The position numbers and the translations under genes were made by a program. A stretch of DNA of 64,000 bases from contig NZ_VJMG01000010.1 in NCBI RefSeq assembly GCF_007004135.1, positions 62,001-126,000 of the forward strand. Reading direction: 5' to 3'. This document shows, piece by piece, positions 28,117-38,061 of this stretch. The notes beneath the pieces are model-generated. The model ran no database searches, was not told the origin of the DNA, and worked only from the letters and a program-made list of their open reading frames with translations. Each line of letters opens with the position of its first letter. The first letter of the stretch is position 1. The stretch comes from Affinirhizobium straminoryzae. Lineage in GTDB: Bacteria > Pseudomonadota > Alphaproteobacteria > Rhizobiales > Rhizobiaceae.

Positions 28117-28521
28117 ATGCATGAGGGAGTGACCCTGACCAGTCCGGCGGATGTGAACCGCGTGGCAGGATACGAACATGTGGCGCTGGCCGGAGGGTTT
28201 GCCTTCGTGGCGGGACAGGTGGCACGGGATGTCGATGGCAACTGGGTCGGCGGCGAGGATGCGGGCGCCCAGGCGGCACAGATCTATCGCAACATCGACC
28301 GGATCCTCGCCCATATCGGCGCCCGCCGCGAAGAGGTTGTCCGGATCAGCACCCTGCTGGTCAACCGGGAGGATGCGCCGGCGGTGACGCGCGAGCGGTT
28401 GGCCTTCTTCGGGGATCATCGCCCGCCGCACACCGGCATGATCGTGGCCGGCCTCGGCTCCGCCCATGTCAAGGTCGAGGTGGAGATCACGGTCTATGTC
28501 GGGACGCCCGCGACAGCGTGA
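28117..28521 (+). CDS. RidA/YjgF-family protein lacking the catalytic arginine
   Basis: A 134-residue Rid-superfamily protein. A strong GGGGGAGGAG ribosome site lies six bases before ATG 28,117. The family core is visible in FVAGQVARD, QIYRNIDRILAHIGA and the C-terminal KVEVEITVYVG. By motif alignment the arginine that holds the substrate carboxylate in enamine/imine deaminases (Arg105 of E. coli RidA, in VARLP) is glycine here (Gly112 in VAGLG). Classical 2-iminopropanoate deaminase activity is therefore unlikely. It may act on a different imine or on another product of the island. Confidence 0.85.
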   Translation: MHEGVTLTSPADVNRVAGYEHVALAGGFAFVAGQVARDVDGNWVGGEDAGAQAAQIYRNIDRILAHIGARREEVVRISTLLVNREDAPAVTRERLAFFGDHRPPHTGMIVAGLGSAHVKVEVEITVYVGTPATA

Positions 28522-28523
28522 CG

Positions 28524-28551
28524 GCACGGGCGGGACTGGTGCCGCCCGTGC
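28524..28551. terminator. Terminator-like hairpin between convergent genes
   Basis: A perfect 10-base-pair stem, GCACGGGCGG at 28,524-28,533 and CCGCCCGTGC at 28,542-28,551, with an 8-base loop. It lies two bases after the RidA-like stop and six bases before the end of the convergent GntR gene, so it could serve both transcripts. Confidence 0.72.
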
Positions 28552-28557
28552 TACCGG

Positions 28558-29274
28558 TCATGAATATTGACCGTTGCGGCGCTTGGTCCGCTCGATCAGC
28601 AGCATGTGATCCTCGAGCGCCTTGGCAATGTCGCCGAAGCGCGAGGACGGCTTGGCGACCTCCGCCAGGATGAACTGGCGAAATTCCTCGTGCTGCTTCG
28701 GGATCGCCTCGAGATCGTTATCGCGGTAGCGGTCGAGATTGAAGACGATCATCACGTGCCGGGCAATCGTATCCCACAGCGTGCCGACAATCGTGTTGCG
28801 GGCGGCAAGGCGGATGCTTCTGTGAAACTCCAGATCCGCCAGCAGCGAGGCACGCACGTTGCCGGCTCTGGCGGAGGTGCGCATCTCGTCGATAGCCTTC
28901 TGCAGCACGCCGACGTCTTCAACGCCGCTGCGCCAGTTTTCGATCGCGTCGCGCAGGAGGATGGATTCCAGTGCAAGCCGCGCTTCCATAACCTGCTGGG
29001 TCACTTGCGGATCGAAGGCCGCGATGCGATAGCCCTTGTGGCCGCCACCGCTCAGGATGCCCTGCGCATGCAGCACCTTCAGGGCCTCGCGGATCGGAAC
29101 GCGGCTGACGCCGAGCTTTTCCGCAAGCGTCGTTTCGACCACCCGCTCACCCGGCTGGATGACGCGCGTGGAAATGGCTTCGGCAATGGAATCGGCGACA
29201 CCCTCGGACAAGGAGATCCGTTTGGGCTGCCTCAGGGTTTCCACGGGTCCGGTATCCGGTCCGTCCTGATTCAT
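28558..29274 (-). CDS. FCD-family GntR transcriptional regulator
   Basis: A 238-residue regulator. Its winged helix (about residues 20-90) has LGVSRVPIREALKVLHAQGI, and the FCD ligand domain follows, with DLEFHRSIRLA. ATG 29,274 is chosen because GGGGGA lies eight bases upstream; the frame extends 18 codons further. A TTGTATTC element at 29,335-29,342 in its own upstream region suggests autoregulation. It may be the regulator of the SDR/RidA genes or of the whole island, alone or with the GntR at 7952. Confidence 0.9.
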   Translation of the reverse strand: MNQDGPDTGPVETLRQPKRISLSEGVADSIAEAISTRVIQPGERVVETTLAEKLGVSRVPIREALKVLHAQGILSGGGHKGYRIAAFDPQVTQQVMEARLALESILLRDAIENWRSGVEDVGVLQKAIDEMRTSARAGNVRASLLADLEFHRSIRLAARNTIVGTLWDTIARHVMIVFNLDRYRDNDLEAIPKQHEEFRQFILAEVAKPSSRFGDIAKALEDHMLLIERTKRRNGQYS

Positions 29275-29333
29275 GGTGTTTCCCCCAATGATGCATGTGT
29301 TGGCTTTTACCGCAGCGCTTAGCATCATGTATG

Positions 29334-29346
29334 ATTGTATTCAAAT
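29334..29346. promoter_or_regulatory. Candidate autoregulatory GntR site
   Basis: ATTGTATTCAAAT lies 60 bases upstream of the GntR start and shares TTGTAT[A/T]C with the sites at 14,405 and 28,047. The overlapping ATCATGTATGAT stretch just before it is also nearly palindromic. Confidence 0.45.
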
Positions 29347-29562
29347 GCCCGGCGAGCGCAATGAGGGTTGATAGGGAGGTCCTGTTGTGTCCCTCCCCGC
29401 AAATCCTTGTGAAAACCGTTATACTCGCGGACACGAAGATGTCCTATAAGCCCGCTCAGGAACCGACCGGACACCGGCGTATCGGCTTTGCACGAAGGCG
29501 AACCAGTTGCGGAACAGTCGGACCGGCCATGTCAGACGCCAATACCAGCATGGGAATGATGG

Positions 29563-30957
29563 ATGAATGCACCAATTGTCGTCTGGCCGGAGATCTCCTC
29601 CCTCAGCCTTGCCGAACTGCTTGCGGCCCTGAGCCAGGCGCTCGACATCACGGAAGGCCAGCCGGCAGGCCATTGTTCGCGCTGCTGCTTCATCGGAACC
29701 CGGATCGGCGAGCAGCTGGAATTGCCCGCCGCGGAGATGCGGGATCTCTATTTCACCCTGCTGCTGAAGGATCTCGGCTGCTCCAGCAATGCCGCACGTC
29801 TCTGCGAACTCTATCTGACGGATGACCTCTCCTTCAAAAGCGATTTCAAGACGCTGGGGGACAGCGTGCCACAGGTGCTGCGCTTCGTGCTGCGCCATAC
29901 CGGGATGAAGGCCGGCATGGCACAGCGTTTCCGTGCAATCGTCAACATTCTCCAGAACGGCGGCACCATTGCGCGGGAACTCATCGAGACCCGCTGTCAC
30001 CGCGGCGCTGCGATCGCGCGACGCCTGCGTTTCTCCGATGCTGTTGCCGACAGCATCCAGAGCCTGGACGAGCACTGGAACGGCGGCGGAAAGCCGCTTG
30101 GCCTCAAGCAGACCGACATCCCGCTGTACTCGCGCATCGCGCTGATGGCGCAGGTGGTCGATGTATTCCAGCGTTCCGGTGGCGCGAAGGCCGCGATTGC
30201 CGAAGTCGAACGACGCTCCGGCACCTGGTTCGACCCCGACCTTGTAAGGATATTCCGGCAGATTGCGGAAAGCCCCGACTTCTGGACCTTCCTGCAGAAC
30301 GAAGACCTTCCCCGCTTCATCCTGACGCTTCCACCCGCCCTTCATGCGGCACCGCTCGATGACGATTATCTCGATGATATCGCGGCGGCCTTTGGCGAGG
30401 TCGTCGATTCCAAGAGCCCCTACACGGCAGGCCATTGCAGCCGCGTCGCCCTGTTCACGGACATGATTGCCGAGGAGCTTGCATTGCCGCTTGCCGATCG
30501 CCGATGGCTGAACCGTGCGGCCCTGCTGCACGATATCGGCAAGCTTGGGGTGAGCAACAGCGTGCTGGACAAGCCCGGCAAGCTGGACGACGCCGAATGG
30601 ACCGAAATGCGCCGCCACCCGCTCTACAGCGCGGAAATCCTGTCCCGGATATCCGCCTTCGGCGAGGTTGCCCGCATCGGGGCCGACCACCATGAACGGC
30701 TCGACGGCAAGGGCTATCCGCGCGGCATCGCCGGAGACGAGATCTCGCTTGCAACGCGGATCGTGACCGCAGCCGATGTCTTCGATGCGCTGACGGCGGA
30801 CCGGCCCTATCGTGCCGCCATGTCCGTCGACAAGGCCATGTCCATCCTGGAAGACATGCGGGGGACCGCGATCGATCCGGCCTGTCTCGATGCGTTGAAG
30901 CGCGCTCTGGACAAAACAGGCGCACCGTCCGGAAGCGCAGCCCCGGATGAAGGATGA
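29563..30957 (+). CDS. Two-domain HD-GYP-type protein (degenerate N-terminal, intact C-terminal half)
   Basis: A 464-residue soluble protein. The C-terminal half (about 275-450) is an HD-GYP domain: TAGHCSR at 288-294, the metal-binding HD at 323-324 (LLHDIGKLGV), HH at 376-377 and DGKGYP at 381-386. These match c-di-GMP phosphodiesterases. The N-terminal half looks like a decayed copy: PAGHCSR at 35-41 is kept, but HD becomes KD (69-70) and the GYP segment becomes GGGKPLG (174-180). No receiver or membrane domain is present. The expected reaction is c-di-GMP hydrolysis. The dead half may be regulatory. Confidence 0.9.
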   Translation: MNAPIVVWPEISSLSLAELLAALSQALDITEGQPAGHCSRCCFIGTRIGEQLELPAAEMRDLYFTLLLKDLGCSSNAARLCELYLTDDLSFKSDFKTLGDSVPQVLRFVLRHTGMKAGMAQRFRAIVNILQNGGTIARELIETRCHRGAAIARRLRFSDAVADSIQSLDEHWNGGGKPLGLKQTDIPLYSRIALMAQVVDVFQRSGGAKAAIAEVERRSGTWFDPDLVRIFRQIAESPDFWTFLQNEDLPRFILTLPPALHAAPLDDDYLDDIAAAFGEVVDSKSPYTAGHCSRVALFTDMIAEELALPLADRRWLNRAALLHDIGKLGVSNSVLDKPGKLDDAEWTEMRRHPLYSAEILSRISAFGEVARIGADHHERLDGKGYPRGIAGDEISLATRIVTAADVFDALTADRPYRAAMSVDKAMSILEDMRGTAIDPACLDALKRALDKTGAPSGSAAPDEG

Positions 30958-31095
30958 AGACGGCACGCGAAGAGCCGCCATACCGGTAAGGCGCCTACAC
31001 CACCTGCGACTGCATGGCTGGGCTGACATCTGTGATCGCCCGGCATATCGGGGGCGTCGAGCGATCGGAGGCTCTTGCGATGACGGCGTCCGTCC

Positions 31096-32586
31096 TCACG
31101 GCTGCGGATGAGGCCCTTCGTTGCGATCCACGACCAGCGGCTGGTCGGCATCGATCGTTCCGGACCAGCCACCACCGAGCGCCTTGTTGAGCGAAATGAA
31201 ATAGGTGGCCGTATTGGCGGTGCTCTGGATATAGTTTTCCTGGGAAGAATAGAGAGACGTCTCCGCGTCGAGCACGTCGAGGAAACCCGAGGCACCGGAC
31301 TGGAAAAGCGTGCGCGAAAGCTCAGCCGCCTGTCGGTAGCCCGCCACCGACTGCCGCAGTTTGTCCTGCCTCAGACGGGACTGGGTCAGGCCGATCACGG
31401 CGTTTTCAGTATCCTCCATTGCCGTCATCACGGCCGACTGATAGGCCACGAAATACTTGTCGCGCGTGGCCTTGGCCTCATCGACGGCAGCCTTCAACTG
31501 ACCGCCCTGGAACAGCGGAATGGACACGCTCGGACCCAGCGTCCAGCCGATGGTGGATTTGCGCGCAAGATCGGAAACGCTGGCGGCGGATGTGGTCACG
31601 GCACCGCTCAGACTGATCGAGGGATAGCGCGCGGCCTCCGCCACGCCAATCTTTGCCGTATAGGCCGCAAGATCACGCTCCGCCGCCCTGACATCCGGCC
31701 GGTTGAGCAGGATCCCGGCCGGAATGGTCGAGGGCATGGCGCGCCGTGGCACGGGGATCGGCGCCGGTTTCGTCAACCGGGCCTCGACCGCGTCAGGCGT
31801 CCGGCCAAGGAGGATGCCGAGACGATGGACCGCCTGCGCATAAGAAATGCGATAGGACGGGATATCGGCCTGCGTCGAGGCCGCGGTTGCGGCGGCCTTG
31901 GCCACATCCATGCCCGTCGCCTCGCCCGCCTCGAACTGGCGGCGGGTCAGCGCCAGCACCTGCAGCTGTGATTTTGCGGATCGTTCGGCAAGATCGATCA
32001 GCGCCTGATACTCCCGCGCCTCCACGTAATAGGAAGCGACGTCGCCGACGAGTGTCACCAGCGTCTGGCGCAGCGTTTCCTCTTCTGCCTGTTCGCTGGC
32101 GCGTGCAGCTTCCACCGAACGGCGGTTGCCGCCGAAGAGATCGATCTCCCAGCTGGCATCGAAGCCCGCCTTGTACTGGGTGCTGTAGGACACATCCCCG
32201 CTGGCGTTGCGGGTTCGCGTTGCACTGTCCGACTGGCTGAGGCTTGGCAGAAGGGCACCTTCGGCACTGCGGGTGGTGGCGCGCGCCAGCCGCAGGTTCG
32301 CCTTGGCGGTCGCCACATCGAGATTGCCCCGGACCGCCTCCTCGACAAGTTCGTTCAGCAGCGGATCATCGAGCCCCTTCCACCAGCCCGCAAGCTGCGT
32401 CGGCTTGAGCGCCTGCTTGCCGGCTGCAGCCGGCCAGTTCTTGAGGATCGGCAGGTCCGGCATCTTGTAATCGGGCCCCACGACGCAACCGCCCAGCATC
32501 GAGGTCGCCATCAGCACCACGACAAGCAGGCTGCGGCGGACAGGGTGACGATCGGAAGGGCGGAGCTCGGCATCAATCAACGTCAT
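31096..32586 (-). CDS. RND efflux outer-membrane lipoprotein (NodT/OprM family)
   Basis: A 496-residue outer-membrane factor with a lipoprotein signal (lipobox LGGC near residue 34, then VVGPDYK). It has the duplicated outer-membrane-efflux repeats with long helical stretches such as TVAKANLRLARATT. It forms the TolC-like exit channel for the pump encoded just upstream, nine bases away, and is the last gene of a three-gene leftward efflux operon. Confidence 0.94.
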   Translation of the reverse strand: MTLIDAELRPSDRHPVRRSLLVVVLMATSMLGGCVVGPDYKMPDLPILKNWPAAAGKQALKPTQLAGWWKGLDDPLLNELVEEAVRGNLDVATAKANLRLARATTRSAEGALLPSLSQSDSATRTRNASGDVSYSTQYKAGFDASWEIDLFGGNRRSVEAARASEQAEEETLRQTLVTLVGDVASYYVEAREYQALIDLAERSAKSQLQVLALTRRQFEAGEATGMDVAKAAATAASTQADIPSYRISYAQAVHRLGILLGRTPDAVEARLTKPAPIPVPRRAMPSTIPAGILLNRPDVRAAERDLAAYTAKIGVAEAARYPSISLSGAVTTSAASVSDLARKSTIGWTLGPSVSIPLFQGGQLKAAVDEAKATRDKYFVAYQSAVMTAMEDTENAVIGLTQSRLRQDKLRQSVAGYRQAAELSRTLFQSGASGFLDVLDAETSLYSSQENYIQSTANTATYFISLNKALGGGWSGTIDADQPLVVDRNEGPHPQP

Positions 32587-32595
32587 GGCGCACCT

Positions 32596-35500
32596 TCAAT
32601 GGCTGGATGCGGAAGGGGTTTGTGCAGCTTCGGCAGATAAAGGAGGTGCATCCACCTCATCCTCGACCGGCCCGACGTGTCCCCTGAAGACCTGACGCAC
32701 GGCGACAAACAGCAGCGGGATCAGGAAGATGCCGAGCACGGTTGCGGCCAGCATGCCGCCCATCACGCCGATGCCGATGGAATTCTGGCTGCCGGAGCCC
32801 GCTCCATTGGCCGTCGCAAGCGGCAGAACGCCAAGAATAAAGGCAAGCGAGGTCATCAGGATCGGGCGCAGGCGCTGGCGCGCCGCCTCCAGCGTGGCCT
32901 CGATGATATCGAGGCCACGACGCTGCTGCTCGATGGCAAACTCGACGATCAGGATCGCGTTCTTTGCCGCAAGGCCGATCGTGGTGAGAAGCCCGACCTT
33001 GAAATAGACGTCGTTCGACTGACCGAAGATTTTCGCCGCGAGCAGCGCACCAAACACCCCGATCGGCACCGACAACATCACGGCGAACGGGATGGACCAG
33101 CTTTCGTAAAGCGCCGCCAGCGCGAGGAACACCACGAGGATGGAGATCGCATAGAGCTGTAGCGCCTGACTGCCGGACAGGCGTTCCTGCGCCGACAGGC
33201 CCGTCCATTCGTGCGAGAAGCCCTGCGGCAGCTTGGCAACCAGCGCATCGATCTCGTTCATCGCATCGCCAGAGGACACGCCCGGCGCCGGCGAGCCCTG
33301 GATTTCAACGGCAGAGGAGCCATTGTAGCGTTCCAGGCGCGGAGAACCGAAGGTCCACTGGCCGCTCGCAAAGGCGGCGAAGGGCACCATGTCACCATCG
33401 GAATTCTTTACGTACCAGCGCTTCAGATCCTCCGGCTGCATGCGGGAATCGACATTGCCCTGCACATAGACCTTCTTGACGCGGCCACGATCGATGAAGT
33501 CGTTGACGTAGTCTCCGCCCCAGGCCGCCGACAGGGTGCTGTCGATATCGGCAAGGTCGAGATTGAGGGCGCTTGCCTTGTCCTGGTCAATCCTGATCGA
33601 GTATTGCGGCGTGTCGTCCTGCCCGTTCGGTCGGGTGCCGACAAGCTTGCTGCTCTGCCCGGCGGCACCAAGCAGCTGGTTGCGTGCCTCGATGAGTTTC
33701 TGGTGGCCCGCACCGGTCACGTCCTTCAGGTAAAAATCGAAGCCCGCATTGTTGCCAAAACCGGGAATGGCCGGCGGGGCGAGCGCAAAGACATTGGCAT
33801 CGGTGATCCTCGCGAAGGCCATCCGGGCGCGTTGCGCGATGGCCTGCGCCTTGGCCTCTGGCGCCTTTCGCTCGGCAAAGTCCTTGAGCCGGATGAAGGC
33901 GATGCCGACATTCTGCCCTTGTCCGCTAAAGCCGAAGCCGACAACGCCCAGCACACCGGACACATAGTCCTTTTCGTCTTTCAGATAGTGATCCGTCACC
34001 TGCTGCAGCACCTTCATGGTGCGATCGGCGGTTGCCCCCACGGGAAGCTGGACACTGGTGATCAGCGTTCCCTGGTCCTCTTCCGGCAGGAAGGAACTGG
34101 GAAGGCGATTGAACAGGTAGCCGACGCCCGCGGCGATCAGCACAAACACGATCAAAAAGACGAAGCGTCGTTTCAGGATACCGCCAACACCCTGCCGATA
34201 GGCACGGGTGCCGCGGTCGAACAAGCGGTTGAACAGGCCAAAGACACCTTTGGACCTGGCATCGTGGCGGGGCGCCTTCAGGATCGTGGCGCACAGGGCC
34301 GGCGTCAGCACCAGGGCGACCAGCACGGACAGCAGCATGGCGGATACAATGGTGACCGAGAACTGCCGGTAGATGACGCCGACGGAGCCGGAGAAGAAGG
34401 CCATCGGAATGAAGACCGCCGACAGCACTGTGGCGATCCCGATCAGCGCGCCGGTGATTTCCTGCATCGACCGGATCGTTGCAAGACGTGGCGACAGCCC
34501 CTCCTCCTCCATCACGCGCTCGACATTTTCCACCACGACGATGGCATCATCCACGAGCAGGCCGATGGCCAGCACCATGCCGAACATGGTGAGCGTGTTG
34601 ATCGAGTAGCCAAGCGCAGAGAGCACGGCAAAGGTGCCGAGCAGCACCACGGGCACGGCGAGCGTCGGGATCAGCGTGGCCCGCAGGTTCTGCAGGAAGA
34701 CGAACATGACGACAAAGACGAGAACAATCGCCTCGAACAGAGTCTTCACGACCTCCTCGATCGATAGCTGCACGAAAGGCGTCGTGTCGTAGGGATAGAC
34801 GACCTCGACATTGGGGGGCAGCGTTTCCTTGAGCCCGTTAATGGTGGCACGCACGGCTTCTGCTGTGTCGATCGCATTCGCCCCTGAGGCAAGCATGATG
34901 GCGAGACCCGCCGTCGGCTTGCCGTTGTAGATGCTGGCGGTGTTGTAGCTCTCTGCCCCGAGTTCAACACTCGCAACATCGTTCAGCCGGACCAGCGAAC
35001 CGTCGCTGTTGCTCTTCAGGATGATGTTTTCGAACTGCTCCGGCGTCTGGAGGCGACTCTTGGCGGTCACCGTCGCATTCAGCTGCTGGCCCTTGCGCTG
35101 CGGCAGCGCACCGAGCTGTCCCGCAGCAACCTGCGTGTTCTGCGCCTCGATGGCCGAGGTGACATTGCTGATCATCAGATCATATTTCTGCAGCTTGTCC
35201 GGATCGACCCAGATGCGCATGGCATAGCCGGAGCCGAACAGCTGGGTGTCACCTACGCCAGCGACGCGCTTGATCGTGTCGTTCAACGTGCTGTTGACGT
35301 AGTCGGCCAGGTCGGTCGTGGTCAGCTTGCCATCGCTCGAGACGAAGCCGATGACCATCAGGAAGTTCGAACTGGACTTGCTGACCGTCAGACCGGTGCT
35401 CTGCACACTCTGCGGCAGCTGCGATTCCACCAGCTGCAACTTGTTCTGCACCTGCATCTGCGCCACATCCGGATCGGCAGCATTGGTGAAGGTCAGCGAG

Positions 35501-35769
35501 ATCGAGGCCTGCCCATTCGACTGGGAGGTCGAGGTCATGTAGTCGAGATTGTCGATTCCGGTCATGCCCTGCTCGATGATTTTCGTCACCGAGTTCTCAA
35601 CGGTCTGGGCATCGGCGCCGGAATAGGTTCCGGAAATGCGCACGGTGGTGGGGGCGATCTGCGGATATTGCGACACCGACAGCGTGCGGATCGACAGCAG
35701 GCCGGCCATCATGATGATGATGGCGATGACCCAGGCGAAGATGGGTCTTGCAATGAAGAAGCGGGACAA
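32596..35769 (-). CDS. RND multidrug efflux pump, HAE1 family (AcrB/MexF-like)
   Basis: A 1,057-residue inner-membrane proton/drug antiporter. TTG 35,769 is preferred because it yields the canonical [14 protein letters not shown] start and has GAGGTG seven bases upstream; a TTG four codons earlier is possible. The proton-relay aspartates are present in [15 protein letters not shown], and the essential lysine is in [13 protein letters not shown]. Two large periplasmic domains are of normal size. The [18 protein letters not shown] region ([13 protein letters not shown]) is typical of the MexB/MexF branch. Likely substrates are lipophilic drugs, solvents or plant phenolics. Confidence 0.95.
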   Translation of the reverse strand: MSRFFIARPIFAWVIAIIIMMAGLLSIRTLSVSQYPQIAPTTVRISGTYSGADAQTVENSVTKIIEQGMTGIDNLDYMTSTSQSNGQASISLTFTNAADPDVAQMQVQNKLQLVESQLPQSVQSTGLTVSKSSSNFLMVIGFVSSDGKLTTTDLADYVNSTLNDTIKRVAGVGDTQLFGSGYAMRIWVDPDKLQKYDLMISNVTSAIEAQNTQVAAGQLGALPQRKGQQLNATVTAKSRLQTPEQFENIILKSNSDGSLVRLNDVASVELGAESYNTASIYNGKPTAGLAIMLASGANAIDTAEAVRATINGLKETLPPNVEVVYPYDTTPFVQLSIEEVVKTLFEAIVLVFVVMFVFLQNLRATLIPTLAVPVVLLGTFAVLSALGYSINTLTMFGMVLAIGLLVDDAIVVVENVERVMEEEGLSPRLATIRSMQEITGALIGIATVLSAVFIPMAFFSGSVGVIYRQFSVTIVSAMLLSVLVALVLTPALCATILKAPRHDARSKGVFGLFNRLFDRGTRAYRQGVGGILKRRFVFLIVFVLIAAGVGYLFNRLPSSFLPEEDQGTLITSVQLPVGATADRTMKVLQQVTDHYLKDEKDYVSGVLGVVGFGFSGQGQNVGIAFIRLKDFAERKAPEAKAQAIAQRARMAFARITDANVFALAPPAIPGFGNNAGFDFYLKDVTGAGHQKLIEARNQLLGAAGQSSKLVGTRPNGQDDTPQYSIRIDQDKASALNLDLADIDSTLSAAWGGDYVNDFIDRGRVKKVYVQGNVDSRMQPEDLKRWYVKNSDGDMVPFAAFASGQWTFGSPRLERYNGSSAVEIQGSPAPGVSSGDAMNEIDALVAKLPQGFSHEWTGLSAQERLSGSQALQLYAISILVVFLALAALYESWSIPFAVMLSVPIGVFGALLAAKIFGQSNDVYFKVGLLTTIGLAAKNAILIVEFAIEQQRRGLDIIEATLEAARQRLRPILMTSLAFILGVLPLATANGAGSGSQNSIGIGVMGGMLAATVLGIFLIPLLFVAVRQVFRGHVGPVEDEVDAPPLSAEAAQTPSASSH

Positions 35770-35777
35770 GCTGCACC

Positions 35778-37031
35778 TCAATCGATGGAATGCGGAGCGG
35801 CGGCATCCTTGGCCGGCGCGGCCGAGGCAACCTGGCGGATATCGCCCGTCGCCTCGTCGATCTGCACCTCGGCGGCTGTCACGGCCTGGCCGTCGCGGAT
35901 ACGCTGGCCCCCCTCGACAACGACGCGGTCGCCATCCGTCACACCGCCGGCCACCAGCCAGCTGTTGCCGACACTGCGACGGACAGAGATCTCGCGCTGG
36001 TGCACCGTCCCATCAGCATCAACGAAGAAGGCGACGGGGGCACCCTTCAGGTTACGCGTCACGGCGCGCTGCGGCACGAGGAAACTGTTGGGGGCCACCC
36101 CCTCCTCAATCGTGGCGCGGACATACATGCCGGGCAGCAGCAGCCGGTCGGGATTGGGGAATGTGGCACGCGCGGTTACCGTACCGACGGTCGCTGCGAC
36201 CGAGGCTTCGGCAAACTGGAAGGCGCCAGCCTCATCGTAGCGCGAACCATCCTCCAGCCGCAGGGCGACCGATACATTGGTGCCGGAAGACTTGATCTGG
36301 CCGCTCGCGATGGCACGTCGCAGTTCCAGCAGATCGGTGCTCGACTGTGTGACGTCCACGTTGATCGGATCGAGCTGGTTGATCGTGGCCAGCGCCGTCG
36401 TCTGCGCCTCGGTCACCAGCGCGCCGACCGTGACGGAGGAAGCGTCGATGCGGCCGGAAATGGGTGCGCGGATCTTCGTGTAGTCCAGATTGATACGAGC
36501 GGAATCGACTGCGGCCTTTTCCGCAGCAACCTCGGCCTGCGCCTGCGCCAGCGTGGAGGCCGCATCGTCGAGATCCTGCCTGCTGACGGCGTCCTGAGAG
36601 GTGAGGCTGCGATAGCGATCAACCTTGGCCTGCGCGCTCGGCACTGCGGCCTCCGCCTTCTTCAGGGCCGCCACAGCACTGTCATAGGTCGCCTGATAGA
36701 CTGCGGGATCGATCTCGTAGAGAACATCCCCCGCCTTCACCTCGCTGCCCTCCCGGAAGTTTCGTGCGCGGATGATGCCCGTCACCTGTGGACGGACCTC
36801 TGCAACCAGCGAAGCCGCTGTCCGGCCCGGCACATCCGCCGTCAGGACAACCGCTTGCGGATGCAGGGTCACCACGCTCACCTGCGGGCGAACATTCGCC
36901 GTGGGCGGCCCGCTTTGCTGCCCGCCATCGCTGCAGCCGGCAAGGGCGATCAGCGACACAACGGCAAGAGCGCCCGGCAGGCGCATCATCATCGCCAAGG
37001 ACCGGGAACGGAGCGGGAGACTGGTAAACAT
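35778..37031 (-). CDS. RND efflux periplasmic adaptor (MFP/AcrA family)
   Basis: A 417-residue membrane-fusion protein with a lipobox LAGC ([13 protein letters not shown]), so it is anchored to the inner membrane. It contains lipoyl-like halves, the coiled-coil hairpin ([19 protein letters not shown] region) and the [13 protein letters not shown] motif. The start is uncertain: ATG 37,031 is used, ATG 36,992 gives a tidy signal sequence, and a GTG further upstream is open. It is the first gene of the adaptor-pump-channel operon, with no adjacent regulator. Confidence 0.9.
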   Translation of the reverse strand: MFTSLPLRSRSLAMMMRLPGALAVVSLIALAGCSDGGQQSGPPTANVRPQVSVVTLHPQAVVLTADVPGRTAASLVAEVRPQVTGIIRARNFREGSEVKAGDVLYEIDPAVYQATYDSAVAALKKAEAAVPSAQAKVDRYRSLTSQDAVSRQDLDDAASTLAQAQAEVAAEKAAVDSARINLDYTKIRAPISGRIDASSVTVGALVTEAQTTALATINQLDPINVDVTQSSTDLLELRRAIASGQIKSSGTNVSVALRLEDGSRYDEAGAFQFAEASVAATVGTVTARATFPNPDRLLLPGMYVRATIEEGVAPNSFLVPQRAVTRNLKGAPVAFFVDADGTVHQREISVRRSVGNSWLVAGGVTDGDRVVVEGGQRIRDGQAVTAAEVQIDEATGDIRQVASAAPAKDAAAPHSID

Positions 37032-37545
37032 CGACACGATAAACCGATCCAACCAACAAGGGCGGTGTGGAACGGGAGCAACCGGTCTCCAGTCCACGTC
37101 ACGCCCGACGCGAAGGGAGCTGGGAAGAGAGGACGGCAGCCTTCATCTCAGCCGGTGATATTCCCTTGCTTACAGGCCGCCCGTTTCCGGGTTTGGGCTG
37201 GTCGTGTCCGAACGTCTCGCGCGTCGGCATTTTTGTAACGTCATGTTTCCAAAACCGGCCAAGACATGTTCCGTTACAATTTTTCTGAACGTGAAAGGCC
37301 GGCGAAGACGACCGCTGCGGGCATGCGACGTGTCAGTCGCACTCGTGACTTATCACCTCCAGGACAGACCTGTGGCGGATAAAGGCAGGAGACGAGCTAT
37401 CGCGCGTTTCTGGCTGCCCGTAGCGAATGCCCGATGTCTGCTCTTCGCCTTCCGTCACCGCGCCTCTTGATCCGGGGCAGTTCCACCCGCTTCTGATCCG
37501 CGGAGGGATCCGTGACCGCTTGCGGCGCCACAGCAATGCCAGCCC
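37032..37545. other. 514-base gap upstream of the efflux operon
   Basis: No convincing gene is seen on either strand. It should hold the efflux promoter. The only clear structure is an inverted repeat, TTGTAACG at 37,233-37,240 and CGTTACAA at 37,272-37,279, described separately. The 3' part next to the small exported-protein gene shows nothing I recognise. Confidence 0.6.
37233..37279. promoter_or_regulatory. Inverted repeat TTGTAACG...CGTTACAA
   Basis: Perfect 8-base arms are separated by 31 bases; each is followed or preceded by a CATGTT element. The spacing (39 bases centre to centre, about four helical turns) suits cooperative binding by two regulator dimers. It lies about 200 bases before the efflux adaptor gene. 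The binding protein is unknown, and an off-locus TetR-type repressor is one option. Confidence 0.4.
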
Positions 37546-38061
37546 TTAACCGCGACGCAGATCGATGCGGCTCGTGACAACCGATCTGCCGGTTCCGGGA
37601 TCGGTATCGATCGTGGTGAGACGCAGGGCGGAATTACCGATCCTCTCGATCGTCATCACGGCCCGGCGATCGCCATTGACCTCCTTCGCCCAGGTGACGC
37701 CAAGATTGATGGTATTGCCGGCACGCTGCCCACCGAGGCCGGCAGGCCCCGTTCCCGCGCCGATATAGGAGCCGGCATACTTCGAGCCGGTCGCCTTCAG
37801 GCTTGCGCTGATGGACCGCGAGAAGATGGCAAGACTTGTGCATTTTCCGTTCAACGACAGGGATTGCGGCGTCGTGTTTGCCTGGAAACGGCAGGTTACA
37901 CTGACTGTTGGCGATGTGGTGCGAACCTTCACAATTCCCTTGCCACTCCAGGTACCGGCCATGGATCTGAGAAATGCGGCCTCGTCGGCATAGACTGTCT
38001 GTCCCGAGGCGAACACGCACATTGTCGTCGCCGCGAGCAACCATGCGGAAGATCTGTTCAT
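37546..38061 (-). CDS. Small exported protein of unknown function
   Basis: A 171-residue protein with a clear Sec signal peptide (SSAWLLAATTMCVFASG, cleavage after VYA near residue 26). The mature part starts EAAFLRSMAGTWSGKG, a pattern seen in small periplasmic beta-barrel-like proteins. It has two mature cysteines (in VTCRF and GKCTS) that could form a disulfide. ATG 38,061 is chosen over a TTG five codons earlier. It stands alone, leftward, between the efflux operon and the secretion locus. I do not recognise the family well enough to name a function. Confidence 0.78.
   Translation of the reverse strand: MNRSSAWLLAATTMCVFASGQTVYADEAAFLRSMAGTWSGKGIVKVRTTSPTVSVTCRFQANTTPQSLSLNGKCTSLAIFSRSISASLKATGSKYAGSYIGAGTGPAGLGGQRAGNTINLGVTWAKEVNGDRRAVMTIERIGNSALRLTTIDTDPGTGRSVVTSRIDLRRG

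Noticed and set aside
33211..34767. A 518-codon open frame opposite the RND pump gene
   Set aside because: It mirrors the pump's codon structure and has low-complexity His/Arg/Gln content with no motif.
37204..37536. Possible small genes in the gap before the efflux operon
   Set aside because: The frames on both strands are short, lack ribosome sites and have unlikely amino-acid composition.
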